The notes under the pieces were generated by a model. That model searched no databases. It saw only the letters and a list, made by a program, of their open reading frames with translations, and was not told where the DNA came from. Below, piece by piece: positions 1 to 9,183 of a DNA stretch of 64,000 nucleotides (the stretch's first letter is position 1; each line of letters starts with the position of its first letter). The translations under genes were made by a program, and so were the position numbers. Source of the DNA: Cellulomonas sp. JH27-2 (GTDB lineage: Bacteria; Actinomycetota; Actinomycetes; Actinomycetales; Cellulomonadaceae); the NCBI RefSeq assembly GCF_014837175.1, contig NZ_JACYFR010000001.1:930001-994000 (forward strand), written 5' to 3'.

Positions 1-682
1 CGGTGGTGCCGGCCTCCCGGTTCGCGGTCCGCAGCGCGTCGAACACCTCCTGGGACGTCGTGGTGTCCAGCTCCCCGGTCGGCTCGTCGGCCAGGAGGAG
101 CTGCGGCTCGTTGGCGAGCGCGGTGGCGATCGCGACGCGCTGCTGCTCGCCGCCCGACATCTCCCGCGGCATCCGGTCGGCCACGTGAGCCACCCCGAGC
201 AGGTCCAGCAGCTCGCCCGCCCGCGCCGACCGGCGCCGCCGGCGCGTGAACGTCATGGGGGTCGTGACGTTCTGCCGGGCGGTCAGGTACGGCAGCAGGT
301 TGCGCGACGTCTGCTGCCAGACGACCCCGACCATCTGCTGGCGGTACGCCACGCGGTCGCGCGAGCTCATCGCCATGAGGTCCCACCGCCCGACGCGCGC
401 CCGCCCGGCCGTGGGTGCGTCCATGGCGGACAGCAGCGCGAGCAGCGTGGACTTGCCGGACCCGCTGGCGCCGACGAGCGCGATCATCTCGCCCGCGTCG
501 ACGAGCAGGTCGAGACCCTGCAGAGCCTGCACCTCGACGCTGCCGGTCTGGTAGATCCGCACCAGGTTGTCGCAGACGACGAGCGCGTCGTGGCCGAACG
601 CAGGTGTGGGCGCGCCGCGGCCGCCCAACGCCTCGAGCGTGCTGTCGGACACCACCGGCTCCCTCGTCGGACGGATCTGCAC
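1..682 (-). CDS. ABC transporter ATP-binding protein, LolD/MacB type (3' end outside window)
   Basis: ATPase subunit of an ABC transporter; 227 codons are visible and the C-terminus lies beyond the left edge. Read from a GTG at 682, Walker A (GASGSGKST) is at residues 71-79, the signature (SGGEQQ) at 175-180 and Walker B (LLLADEP, followed by TGELD) at 194-200. The 'DEPTGELD' form and the short coupling region fit the LolD/MacB/FtsE-like class that pairs with FtsX-type permeases, but no permease is in the window. It is divergent from the MFS gene at 806. A second GTG about ten codons inside is possible as the start. The family is clear; the substrate is not. Confidence 0.85.
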   Translation of the reverse strand, partial: MQIRPTREPVVSDSTLEALGGRGAPTPAFGHDALVVCDNLVRIYQTGSVEVQALQGLDLLVDAGEMIALVGASGSGKSTLLALLSAMDAPTAGRARVGRWDLMAMSSRDRVAYRQQMVGVVWQQTSRNLLPYLTARQNVTTPMTFTRRRRRSARAGELLDLLGVAHVADRMPREMSGGEQQRVAIATALANEPQLLLADEPTGELDTTTSQEVFDALRTANREAGTT

Positions 683-805
683 CGGAAGAGTAGGCCCCCA
701 CGGCGCCCACGAGCCGCAGGCCGCCGGGTGGGAAGTTGCCGTGCCCGCCGCCGCGGCGCAGGCTGAGGTGGTGATCGACCGCGCCGCCCACCGTCCAGCT
801 CGGTC

Positions 806-2071
806 GTGAGGGCGGCGGACCGGCGCCCGGGTGCCGCGTCGGGCGGGACGCTGCGGGCCGCGGCGGGCGGTCTCGTCGCCCTGACGCTGGCGACGTTCGT
901 CGCGGTCACCACCGAGATGGTGCCGGTCGGCCTGCTGCCGCAGATCAGCTCGGACCTCGACGTCACCGAGTCGGTGGCCGGCCTGCTGGTGACCGTCTAC
1001 GCGTTCATGGTCGCCGCGCTCGCGGTGCCGCTGACGATCGGCACCCGGCGTCTGCCTCGCAAGGGCCTGCTCATGGGGACGCTGGTCGCCTACACCGTGA
1101 GCAACGCCCTCGTCGCCCTCGCGCCGTCCTTCGCCCTGGTCGCCGCGGGCCGCGCGCTGGGCGGCCTCGCGCACGCGCTGTTCTTCTCGCTGAGCATCGC
1201 GTACGGGTCCCGCCTGGTCGCGCCGCAGTTCACCGGCAGGGCGCTCGCGCTGGTCACCGCGGGTGCGTCAGCGGGCTTCGTGCTGGGGGTCCCCCTGTCG
1301 ACGACGCTCGGCAACGCGGTCGGCTGGCGCAACGCCTTCGCGGTGCTGGCCGGCGGCTGCGCGCTCGCGACGGTCCTCGTCGCAACCCTCCTGCCCGGTG
1401 TGAGCAGCGACGACGCCCCGCCCGCCGACCACTCGCGGCGCGACCGACGGGCCGCCCTCACGGTCGTGACCGGCACCAACGCGCTGACCTACCTCGCGCA
1501 GTACACGATCTACACCTACGTCTCGCTGCTCCTGCTCGGCACCGGGCTGCACGAGGCGGCCGTCGGGCCCGTCCTGCTGGGGCTCGGTGCTCTCGGGATG
1601 GTCGGGACGGCCGTCGCCGCGTCCTTCCTGGACCGGGCACCCCGGCGCGGGACACTCGCGGTGCACGCCCTGATGGCGGCCGCGCTTCTGGCGCTCGGGC
1701 TCGTCTTCCCGGCGCGGGCCGAGGTGCTGGTCGCCGTCGCCGCGTGGTCCGGGGCGTTCGGCGCCATGGCCTCGGTGTTCCAGACGGCCGCGATCCGCAC
1801 GCGGGGGGCGTCGCCCGACGTGATCGGCGCGCTGGTCAACGCGACCGCGAACATCGGCATCGGCGGTGGCGCCGCGCTGGGTGCCGCCGTGCTGTCCGGT
1901 CCCGGGCTCGGCACGCTGCCGTTCGTCGCCGCCGCGCTGGCGGCCGTGAGCCTCGTCGTCGTGCTCGTGGCGCGGCGCGCGTTCCCGGCACGCCCCGAGC
2001 CGGCACAGGTGTCCGACGTGCAGACGTCCGACGTGCAGGAGACCCCGGCCTCCCCGCACGCCGAGCTCTGA
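806..2071 (+). CDS. MFS transporter, DHA1 (sugar/drug efflux-like)
   Basis: Major facilitator superfamily exporter of 421 residues with about twelve hydrophobic segments, a normal length for the AraJ/SetB/Bcr-like DHA1 group. The first segment contains the TTEMVPVGLLPQIS stretch, and a 'GRALGGLAHALFFSLS' stretch resembles motif C-containing helices of sugar efflux transporters. The start is GTG at 806, preceded by a 123-base gap shared with the divergent ABC ATPase. The C-terminal tail repeats VSDVQTSDVQ. It converges with the hydrolase at 2111 across a 39-base spacer made of near-direct 'gccgtcag' repeats. Substrate unknown. Confidence 0.85.
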   Translation: MRAADRRPGAASGGTLRAAAGGLVALTLATFVAVTTEMVPVGLLPQISSDLDVTESVAGLLVTVYAFMVAALAVPLTIGTRRLPRKGLLMGTLVAYTVSNALVALAPSFALVAAGRALGGLAHALFFSLSIAYGSRLVAPQFTGRALALVTAGASAGFVLGVPLSTTLGNAVGWRNAFAVLAGGCALATVLVATLLPGVSSDDAPPADHSRRDRRAALTVVTGTNALTYLAQYTIYTYVSLLLLGTGLHEAAVGPVLLGLGALGMVGTAVAASFLDRAPRRGTLAVHALMAAALLALGLVFPARAEVLVAVAAWSGAFGAMASVFQTAAIRTRGASPDVIGALVNATANIGIGGGAALGAAVLSGPGLGTLPFVAAALAAVSLVVVLVARRAFPARPEPAQVSDVQTSDVQETPASPHAEL

Positions 2072-2110
2072 CGACGGGCGTCGTCAGCGCCGTCAGCGCC
2101 GGCAGCGCCG

Positions 2111-2890
2111 TCAGTGCCGTGAGTGCCCGACGACCTCCGCGAGGAACGCGTCGACCGCCCGCAGGTAGTCCTCGGGCCGGTCGCGGCGCACGCAGTGGCC
2201 CGCTCCCGCGACCACGACCGTCTGCACCAGGTCGTTGTGCAGCTCGTCGGCCCGCGGTGCCATGGGAGCGACCTCTGGCAGCACGAGCAGGGTCGGGACC
2301 GTGAGCGCGTTGAACAGCTCCTCCCAGGCGGGGTCGCCCAGGTAGAGCCCGCGGCGCAGGTACGCGCGGTCAACGAGCGGCTTGACGGCGGCCCACGCCT
2401 CGATCTCGGTGCGCGTCCACGGCGTCTCGCGCAGCGCCTTCTCGATCTCGCCCGCCGGGTCGGCCGTGACGGCCTCGACGAACGCCAGGTTCTGCTCGAT
2501 GAACACGGGGTCCAGTCGCGTCCCGTCCGGCTTGGCAGGGTCCTCGAGCACGAGCGCGCGCACGAGGTCCGGGCGCGCGAGGGCGGCGCGCAGGCCGAGG
2601 ATGCCGCCCAGCGAGTGCCCGACGAGCACGACGGGGCGGTCAGGTGCCGCTACCTCGTCGAGCAGTGCCAGCAGATCGGCGAGCAGCACGTCCGGGGCGT
2701 CGTCGAGCTGGTCCGGCTCGAACCGCGGCGACTCACCGTGACCGCGCAGGTCCGGTGCGACGACGTCCCACGCGTCGGCCCAGTGCGCCACGAGGTCGGG
2801 CCAGTTGGTGCCCGCGTCGGTCAGACCGTGCACCAGCACGACCGTCGGGGCGTCGGGGTTGCCGTACCGGTGGATCGTCAGCGGCTGCAC
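2111..2890 (-). CDS. alpha/beta-fold hydrolase
   Basis: Cytoplasmic alpha/beta hydrolase of 259 residues. It has the oxyanion-side HGLTD at 21-25, RGHGES at 49-54, the nucleophile elbow GHSLGG at 91-96 (Ser93), and a C-terminal GAGHCV histidine, so the catalytic triad looks complete. The start is taken at GTG 2890 because a TAGGCT -10 box lies 8 bases upstream, which gives a leaderless mRNA; an ATG at 2923 would be upstream of that promoter. Diverges from the M20 gene. Esterase, epoxide hydrolase or lactonase activity cannot be told apart from sequence alone. Confidence 0.85.
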   Translation of the reverse strand: MQPLTIHRYGNPDAPTVVLVHGLTDAGTNWPDLVAHWADAWDVVAPDLRGHGESPRFEPDQLDDAPDVLLADLLALLDEVAAPDRPVVLVGHSLGGILGLRAALARPDLVRALVLEDPAKPDGTRLDPVFIEQNLAFVEAVTADPAGEIEKALRETPWTRTEIEAWAAVKPLVDRAYLRRGLYLGDPAWEELFNALTVPTLLVLPEVAPMAPRADELHNDLVQTVVVAGAGHCVRRDRPEDYLRAVDAFLAEVVGHSRH

Positions 2891-2898
2891 GGCTCCGG

Positions 2899-2904
2899 AG
2901 CCTA
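2899..2904 (-). promoter_or_regulatory. -10 box of a leaderless promoter for the hydrolase
   Basis: TAGGCT read on the minus strand, 8 bases before the GTG at 2890. This is the spacing seen before several other starts in this window and it decides the start of this gene. Confidence 0.5.
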
Positions 2905-2958
2905 GCGGGCGTCGGCGCGTCATTCCTGGTGAGGTCCGCACGATCGATCCGCGGGGGT

Positions 2959-2964
2959 CATGAT
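2959..2964 (+). promoter_or_regulatory. -10 box of a leaderless promoter for the M20 gene
   Basis: CATGAT lies 6 bases before the ATG at 2971. The same CATGAT-plus-6 arrangement precedes the membrane protein gene at 13909, which supports reading both as leaderless starts. Confidence 0.4.
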
Positions 2965-2970
2965 GGCGGG

Positions 2971-4248
2971 ATGACCGCCCTGACCAGCGCGCAGCTCCTC
3001 GACGTCTACACCGACCTGCACCGTCACCCCGAGCTCGCGTACGCCGAGCACCGCACCGCGGGCATCGCCGCGGCGGCCCTGCGCGAGCGCAGGTTCGAGG
3101 TGCACGAAGGGATCGGCGGCACCGGCGTCGTCGGTGTCCTGACCAACGGCGACGGACCGCGCGTGCTGCTCCGCGCCGACATGGACGGGCTGCCGGTCGC
3201 CGAGCGCACGGGCCTGGACTACGCGTCGACGGACACCACGACGACCGTCGACGGCGTCGCGAGCGGGCTCATGCACGCCTGCGGGCACGACGTCCACGTG
3301 ACCTGCCTGATCGGTGCCGCGTCGGAGCTCGCGGACCGGCGCGACGAGTGGAGCGGGACGCTGCTCGCCCTGTTCCAGCCCGCCGAAGAGGTGGGCAGCG
3401 GCGCGCGCACGATGCTGGCCGACGACCTCTACGACCGGATCGGCGGCGCGCCGGACATCGTGCTCGGGCAGCACGTCATGCCGTTCCCCGTCGGGACCGT
3501 GAACCTGACGCCCGGGGTCGCCATGGCGGCCGCGGACTCCCTGCGCATCGTGCTGCACGGCAAGGGCGGCCACGGGTCGAGCCCGGAGGCGACCGTCGAC
3601 CCCGTGCTGATGGCGGCCGCCGTCGTGATGCGGCTGCAGGGGATCGTGGCCCGTGAGGTGGGCGCCACCGAGTCGGCCGTCGTCACCGTCGGCTCCCTGC
3701 GCGCGGGCACCCAGGCCAACATCATCCCGGACCGCGCGGAGCTGCTGGTCAACGTGCGCTCCTTCACCGAGGACGTCCGCACGCGCGTGATCGCCGCGAT
3801 CCACCGCATCGTCGAGGCGGAGTGCGCCGCGTCGAACGCCCCGGCAGCACCGGAGTTCGAGTCCATCGCGTCGTTCGGCACCACGGCCAACGACATCGAC
3901 GCGTCCGCCCGCACGCGCGCGGTCCTGGCGGAGGTGCTCGACGAGCACCGGGAGGCGATCGAGACCGCCGGCAGCGCGCCCGCCGTCTTCTCGCTGCCCC
4001 CGCTGGCCGGGAGCGAGGACGTCGGCGAGCTCGCGACGGCCTCGGACGTGCCGCTCGTCTACTGGAACCTGGGCGGCTGGGACCCGTCGGCGTTCGCCGG
4101 CGTGAACCTCGCGGCGGCCACCGGCATGGGTTCGCTCCCCCCGGGCGTGGCCCCCAACCACTCCCCGTTCTTCGCGCCCGTCCCGCAGCCCACCCTGGAC
4201 CTGGGCGTCGCCCTGCTCGTCGGCGCGGCCCTGGACCGCTTGGGGTAG
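2971..4248 (+). CDS. M20 family amidohydrolase / metallopeptidase (M20D-like)
   Basis: Zinc-dependent amidohydrolase of 425 residues, the size of the hippurate hydrolase/IAA-amino acid hydrolase/N-acyl-L-amino acid amidohydrolase group. Metal-site motifs are visible: LLRADMDGLPV at 66-76, HACGHDVH at 102-109, PAEEVGSGA near 137, and GQHVMPFPVGT further on. The lid/dimerisation domain contains GKGGHGSSP. The start at ATG 2971 is supported by the CATGAT element 6 bases upstream. It probably cleaves an N-acyl or peptide amide bond in the cytoplasm; substrate not predictable. Converges with the antiporter gene. Confidence 0.88.
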   Translation: MTALTSAQLLDVYTDLHRHPELAYAEHRTAGIAAAALRERRFEVHEGIGGTGVVGVLTNGDGPRVLLRADMDGLPVAERTGLDYASTDTTTTVDGVASGLMHACGHDVHVTCLIGAASELADRRDEWSGTLLALFQPAEEVGSGARTMLADDLYDRIGGAPDIVLGQHVMPFPVGTVNLTPGVAMAAADSLRIVLHGKGGHGSSPEATVDPVLMAAAVVMRLQGIVAREVGATESAVVTVGSLRAGTQANIIPDRAELLVNVRSFTEDVRTRVIAAIHRIVEAECAASNAPAAPEFESIASFGTTANDIDASARTRAVLAEVLDEHREAIETAGSAPAVFSLPPLAGSEDVGELATASDVPLVYWNLGGWDPSAFAGVNLAAATGMGSLPPGVAPNHSPFFAPVPQPTLDLGVALLVGAALDRLG

Positions 4249-4277
4249 CTACGTCCGCGACCCCCTGCGCGGTGTCG

Positions 4278-5957
4278 CTACGTCACCATCTTCCCGCGCA
4301 GCTCGATCGCGATCTCGGACGCATCGAGGTTGGCCAGCGCGCTCTCCAGCACGTCGGCGTCGAACGTGCCGTTGTCCCGCGCGTCCAGCAGGGCCGTGCG
4401 CTGGGCACCGAGCACGGCGAGGCGGTGGCTGCGCGAGGCCGCGAACCCCGCGCGGCTCTGGTCGTGCACCCCGGGCGGCTCGGGAATCTGCTCGGAGGCC
4501 TCGCGCAGGAGGTCGAAGATGCGCGCCTGCTCAGACTGCGCCTGATCGGACGCGGCCTGCTCGGCGTCCGTGCCCTCGTCGCCCCGGCTGATCCAGCGAA
4601 CCAGCGGTCCGATCGTGCCGCCCTGCACCACCAACGACAGGAGCGCCACGGCGAACGCGACCAGCACCAGGACGGGTCGCTGCGGGGTGTCGGCGGGCAG
4701 CGTCTGCGCCGCCGCCACGGTCACCGCGCCGCGCATGCCCGCCCACACCACCACCGTCCCGTCCCGCCACCCCAGAGGCTGGCGGCGGAAGTACTCGATG
4801 TCAGCCAGACCGCGGGTCACCCGCACCGAGAACCGGTCCAGGTCGCTCTCCTTGAGCGTGCGGCCCGGCCGTGTGTTGAGCTCGTCGAGGGTCGCCTGAC
4901 GACCGTCGTCGGACTGCATCTTGACCTGCATGTCCTCGAGGCGGTCCTGCATCCCGACGTACCGGCGCGACTTGGCCCCGAGCGCGGCGAGCAACGGCGC
5001 GATGTAGGCCGCGCGGACCACGACCGTCAGCACCAGAGCACCAACCGCCACCAGGACGGCGGTGCCCACGCCCGCGTGGTGGTCCTCGACGTCGGTGACG
5101 ATCGACTTGATCTGCACCCCCATGGTCAGGAACACCGCGCCCTCGAGCACCAGCTCCACGGTGCGCCAGTTCTGCGAGTCGGACAGGCGGTTGCGCGGCG
5201 AGAGGTCCCGGGGTGCCCGGATGCCGGTGACGAGACCCGCGATGACGGCGGCGACGAGCCCGGACGCGCCGATCGCCTCGGCGGGGATCGACGCCACGAA
5301 CGGCACCGTGAAGGAGATGACCGTGTTGACCGTGGGGTCGGTGACACGTCGTCGGACCAGCAGGTTGCCGCGCCCTACGGCCCAGCCGACGATCACCGCC
5401 ACGACCACCGAGTACACGAACGTGCCCAGCGTCCGCCACACCGAGAAGGAGACGGCCGCCGCGGCGATCGACGTGCGCAGCAGCACCAGGGCCGTCGGGT
5501 CGTTGAGCAGGCTCTCGCCGTCGAGCATCGCCACGACCCGCTTGGACACGGGCGTCTGCTTGATGATCGACGTCGCCACCGCGTCCGTCGGGCTGACGAC
5601 GGCACCCAGCGCGACGCCCCATGCGAAGCCCAGGTCGGGGATGGCGACGACGAAGAACAGCCCGAGCAGCAGCGAGCTGGCCAGCACCAGCAGCACCGAC
5701 AACCCGCTGATGGCCCCGAACTCGCGGCGGAAGTTCATGGTCGGCATCGACACCGCCGACGAGTACAGCAGCGGCGGAAGCACGCCCGCCAGGATGAGCT
5801 CGGGGTTGATGGCGACCGAGTCGAACACCGGCAGGAAGCTCGCGCCGACGCCGATCAGCACGAGCATCAGCGGCGCCGCGACCCGCAGCCGGGGGCCCAG
5901 GACAGCCGCGGCCGCGATCACCAGCAGCGCCCCGACCACGACCAACAGCTCGCCCAT
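4278..5957 (-). CDS. Na+/H+ antiporter, CPA1 family
   Basis: Monovalent cation/proton antiporter of 559 residues. About twelve hydrophobic segments occupy residues 1-430. The core includes 'GVLPPLLYSSAVSMP' and the 'LGAVVSPTDAVATS' helix, whose aspartate is the CPA1 ion-binding region, then 'ASGLVAAVIAGLVTG' and 'VVWAGMRGAVTVAAA', both typical of NhaP-type proteins. A soluble tail of roughly 130 residues follows. It is expected to sit in the plasma membrane and act in pH and sodium homeostasis. Monocistronic, between a convergent amidohydrolase and the divergent DUF2200 gene. Confidence 0.9.
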   Translation of the reverse strand: MGELLVVVGALLVIAAAAVLGPRLRVAAPLMLVLIGVGASFLPVFDSVAINPELILAGVLPPLLYSSAVSMPTMNFRREFGAISGLSVLLVLASSLLLGLFFVVAIPDLGFAWGVALGAVVSPTDAVATSIIKQTPVSKRVVAMLDGESLLNDPTALVLLRTSIAAAAVSFSVWRTLGTFVYSVVVAVIVGWAVGRGNLLVRRRVTDPTVNTVISFTVPFVASIPAEAIGASGLVAAVIAGLVTGIRAPRDLSPRNRLSDSQNWRTVELVLEGAVFLTMGVQIKSIVTDVEDHHAGVGTAVLVAVGALVLTVVVRAAYIAPLLAALGAKSRRYVGMQDRLEDMQVKMQSDDGRQATLDELNTRPGRTLKESDLDRFSVRVTRGLADIEYFRRQPLGWRDGTVVVWAGMRGAVTVAAAQTLPADTPQRPVLVLVAFAVALLSLVVQGGTIGPLVRWISRGDEGTDAEQAASDQAQSEQARIFDLLREASEQIPEPPGVHDQSRAGFAASRSHRLAVLGAQRTALLDARDNGTFDADVLESALANLDASEIAIELRGKMVT

Positions 5958-6061
5958 CGGCCCAGACTGGCAGGTGAGGTGCCGTGTCGCAGCCCGCTCG
6001 TAGGCTTGCCGTGAGCTGACGGGACTCCGACGACCCGTCAGGCCCGACCGGGGGGACCACG

Positions 6062-6415
6062 ATGGCGCACCGCATCTTCGGCACGAGCTTCGCGAGCATC
6101 TACGCGCTCTACGTCGCCAAGGTCGAACGCAAGGGGCACACGCAGGACGAGGTTGACGAGGTCGTGCGGTGGCTCACGGGCTACGACGACGAGGGGCTGC
6201 GCCGGACCATCGCGGACGAGGACGACCTGGAGACGTTCTTCGCCCGGGCGCCGCGCCTCAACCCGAACGCGTCCCTGATCACCGGCGTGATCTGCGGCCT
6301 GCGGGTCGAGGAGATCGACGACCCGCTGATGCAGCAGATCCGCTACATGGACAAGCTGGTCGACGAGGTCGCGCGCGGCAAGAAGATGACCTCGATCCTG
6401 CGCTCTCCGGCCTGA
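6062..6415 (+). CDS. DUF2200 family protein
   Basis: Small soluble protein of 117 residues matching the DUF2200 pattern from memory: HRIFGTSFASIYALYV at the N-terminus, then KVERKGHTQDEVDEVVRWLTGYD, and a C-terminal GLRVEEIDDPLMQQIRYMDKLVDEV. The family occurs in many bacteria and has no established function. ATG at 6062 follows a G-rich stretch (accggggggacc) that can serve as ribosome-binding site. No linked operon. Confidence 0.85.
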   Translation: MAHRIFGTSFASIYALYVAKVERKGHTQDEVDEVVRWLTGYDDEGLRRTIADEDDLETFFARAPRLNPNASLITGVICGLRVEEIDDPLMQQIRYMDKLVDEVARGKKMTSILRSPA

Positions 6416-6553
6416 CCTCAGCCCCTCGACCTGCCGCGTCCTCGCGCTCGCGAGCGCGTGCGCGCCACTGCGCCGATCAGGCGAAACGCTGGCCGCCGGA
6501 CCCAGACTGCGCCGCGGTGCTGCATCATCAGCCCAACGACTCGAGGGGGCACG

Positions 6554-9160
6554 ATGGCGAAGGCGACGGCTCGACTCCTGATCGGGGGTGTGCGGTCGCT
6601 CAGCGCGGTGAGCCGCCTCACCCCGGCCACGTTCCTGACGGCGGCGCGGCACAGCGGCCCGCTGCTGACGGCGGCGGGACCACGGGCGGCGGCGCAGACG
6701 ATCCTCGAGGCGTACGAGCGCGTTCCTGCGTACCGCCAGTTCCTCGATGCGCGCGGCGGCCTGCCCCCGCGGCGGCACGGCGAGAGCGCGGCGCAGTGGG
6801 TGGCGACGGTGCCGACGACCAGCAAGTCCAGCTACATCGACGCGTACCCCATGATCGAGCGGTGCTGGGACGGTCGGCTGCCGGCGCGCGGCGTCGAGAT
6901 CGACGAGTCCGCCGGGTCGTCGGGCGAGCCGTACCAGTGGGTGCGCTCCACCGACGAGCTGCACGAGGTGCACCGCACGCTCGAGCTGCTGGCCGGCTAC
7001 CTCCTGGACCACGGTCCGCGCGCGGACCCCGCGCGCCGGCTCGTCACGATCAACGCGTTCTCGATGGGCGCGTGGGCGACGGGCACCAACGTGTCGGCCG
7101 CCCTCAAGCGCAAGGGGGTGCTCAAGAGCTGCGGGCCCGACGTGCCGAAGATCCTGTCGGTCCTGACGCTGTTCGGTCCCGGCCCGCGCTACGTGCTGTG
7201 CGGGTACCCGCCGTTCCTCGAGACCGTCGCCGAGGCGGCGCGCGTGGCGGGCATCGACCTGGCCGGGTACGACATCACGGGGTTCGTGGGCGGTGAGGGC
7301 ATGAGCGAGGGCCTGCGCGACCGTCTGCTGCACCACTACACGCACGTCTGGAGCGCGTACGGCGCGAGCGACCTGGACATCGGCGTCGCGGCAGAGACAC
7401 CGCTGTCGGTCTGGCTGCGCCGCGCGGCGCACGGCGACGACGAGCTCGCGCAGGCGCTGTTCGGCTCGACCGCCCGCGTCCCCATGTGCTTCCAGTACGA
7501 CCCGGCGACCTACCACCTGGAGACGGTCGACGGGCCGCACGGGACGGAGATCGCGGCGACGGTCCTGCGTCCCACGCTGTCCCCGCGGCTGCGGTACACG
7601 GTCGGCGACGCCGGCGGGATCGTGCCGCTCGGGCGGGCGCTCGCTCTCGCGTCGCACCACGGCCACACCCCGGCCGACGAGGACGGCGTCGACCCGGCCT
7701 GGGGCCGACCCCTCGACCTGCCGGTCCTCTACGTGCACGGCCGCGCCGACTCCACGGTGTCGTACATGGGCGCCAACCTGTACCCCGAGGACGTGGGCGC
7801 GGGCATCGACGACGCGCGCGGGGCGACGGCCGACGTCGGCGTCGTGCCGGGCGCGTACTGCCTGGAGCTGGTCGACGAGGACGACCCGCGGCCGTGCGTC
7901 CACGTCGAGCTGGAGCAGGCGTCCGACGACGCCGACCTGGGCGCCGCGACCGACGTGCTGGTCGGCGCGATCCGCGACCGGCTGGCCCGGAACAGCTCCG
8001 ACTACCGCGCCGCGCTCGCCGAGGACCCGCGGGCCGCCCGCCTGGAGGTCCGCCTGCACGAGGTCGGCACGGGTCCCTTCGCGGGCAGCTCGACGCGCAT
8101 CAAGCGCCGCTACGTCGTCGCCGACCCGGCCCTGCGCGTCCGGGAGGAGCCGACACTCGAGGAGCTCCTCCCTCCAACGCACCGGGCCACCCTGACGGCC
8201 GCGCTGCGCGCACCCAGCGCGCACAACGCGCAGCCCTGGCGCCTGACGTGGCTGCGGTCCGACGACGAGGGCCCCGCCGACCTGGACGCGCCGCAGACGT
8301 ACGCGCTGCGCTACGACCACCGCGACTACCTGCCCTACGACCCCGACGACCGCGACGCGTACCTGTGCATGGGTGCGCTCGCCGAGACGCTGGCCCTCGC
8401 GGCGGTCCGCAACGGGCTGGAGGCGCAGGTCACGGAGGTGTTCGAGCGCGACGACGCCGTGCTGGACGTCGCCCGCATCACCCTGAGCCCCCGGCGCGGG
8501 GATGTCGACCCCGCGACGCGCCGGCTCGCCACCCAGGCCGCCGACCGCCACACCAACCGCTCCGACTACACGCGCGAGCCGCTGCCCGCGACGCTCGTCG
8601 CCCAGCTCGAGGCGCTCGGCTGCGCGCTCGTCGACCCCGCGCGGATCGCCGACCTGTGCACACGGGCCAGCGAGCTGTCGTGGCGCGACCGTCGCTTCGT
8701 CTCAGACCTGCGGCGGTGGATCTCGTTCGACCGGAACGCCCCGTCGGGGATGACGCCGCACGGGCTCATGCTGTCGGCGTACGAGACCCCGGCGCTGCGT
8801 GCGGCGTTCGCGATCGGGCGCCTGCCGAAGCCGCTCGGCCGCCTGTACGCGGCGCGGGACACGCACCTGGTCCGCAGCGCGCCGGCGGTCGCGGTCCTGG
8901 GCGCGGCCTCGCTGGACCCCGCCGACCTGTTCGAGGCCGGGCGGCGCCTGCTGCGCGCGTGGGCCGTGGTGTGCGGGTCCGGGCACGCGACGCACCCGGT
9001 CTCGATCGCCGTGGACCGCCCGGAGACCGCGCCGGGGGTGACCGCGCTGTCCGGCATCCCCGTCCCGGCCGCCGTCTTCCGCGTGGGGCGGCCCACGAAG
9101 CCCGCGCCCCGGTCCAACCGGGTCCGCCTGGCCGACGTGCTGTCCGTGTCCCCTCGGTAG
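6554..9160 (+). CDS. fusion: phenylacetate-CoA-ligase-like adenylation domain plus Acg-type nitroreductase domain
   Basis: Two-domain protein of 868 residues. Residues about 50-525 resemble an acyl-adenylate/PaaK-like enzyme: a phosphate-loop-like SAGSSGEPYQW, then GGEGMSEGLRDRL and SAYGASDLDIG where PaaK proteins have their adenine-contact Y-G segment, and a C-terminal SSTRIKRRYVV near 510-520 where a catalytic lysine would sit. From about residue 535, LEELLPPTHRATLTAALRAPSAHNAQPWRL starts a nitroreductase-fold domain like mycobacterial Acg proteins, with SAHNAQPW as the FMN-contact motif. ATG 6554 follows a gaggggg ribosome-binding site. The adenylation assignment is by motif only; substrate unknown. 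The same frame is open from 6458, but that start lacks support. Confidence 0.75.
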   Translation: MAKATARLLIGGVRSLSAVSRLTPATFLTAARHSGPLLTAAGPRAAAQTILEAYERVPAYRQFLDARGGLPPRRHGESAAQWVATVPTTSKSSYIDAYPMIERCWDGRLPARGVEIDESAGSSGEPYQWVRSTDELHEVHRTLELLAGYLLDHGPRADPARRLVTINAFSMGAWATGTNVSAALKRKGVLKSCGPDVPKILSVLTLFGPGPRYVLCGYPPFLETVAEAARVAGIDLAGYDITGFVGGEGMSEGLRDRLLHHYTHVWSAYGASDLDIGVAAETPLSVWLRRAAHGDDELAQALFGSTARVPMCFQYDPATYHLETVDGPHGTEIAATVLRPTLSPRLRYTVGDAGGIVPLGRALALASHHGHTPADEDGVDPAWGRPLDLPVLYVHGRADSTVSYMGANLYPEDVGAGIDDARGATADVGVVPGAYCLELVDEDDPRPCVHVELEQASDDADLGAATDVLVGAIRDRLARNSSDYRAALAEDPRAARLEVRLHEVGTGPFAGSSTRIKRRYVVADPALRVREEPTLEELLPPTHRATLTAALRAPSAHNAQPWRLTWLRSDDEGPADLDAPQTYALRYDHRDYLPYDPDDRDAYLCMGALAETLALAAVRNGLEAQVTEVFERDDAVLDVARITLSPRRGDVDPATRRLATQAADRHTNRSDYTREPLPATLVAQLEALGCALVDPARIADLCTRASELSWRDRRFVSDLRRWISFDRNAPSGMTPHGLMLSAYETPALRAAFAIGRLPKPLGRLYAARDTHLVRSAPAVAVLGAASLDPADLFEAGRRLLRAWAVVCGSGHATHPVSIAVDRPETAPGVTALSGIPVPAAVFRVGRPTKPAPRSNRVRLADVLSVSPR

Positions 9161-9171
9161 GGGCGGCTCGG

Positions 9172-9177
9172 TAGTGT
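9172..9177 (+). promoter_or_regulatory. -10 box of a leaderless promoter for the Gfo/Idh/MocA gene
   Basis: TAGTGT is followed by 6 bases and then the GTG at 9184. It sits 12 bases after the stop of the upstream fusion gene, so the oxidoreductase can be transcribed on its own. Confidence 0.5.
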
Positions 9178-9183
9178 CGGCGC

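Noticed and set aside
6038..8551. 837-codon minus-strand frame opposite the fusion gene
   Set aside because: Shadow frame; composition (RRR, GRG, VDGR-like runs) is typical of antisense to GC3-biased genes.
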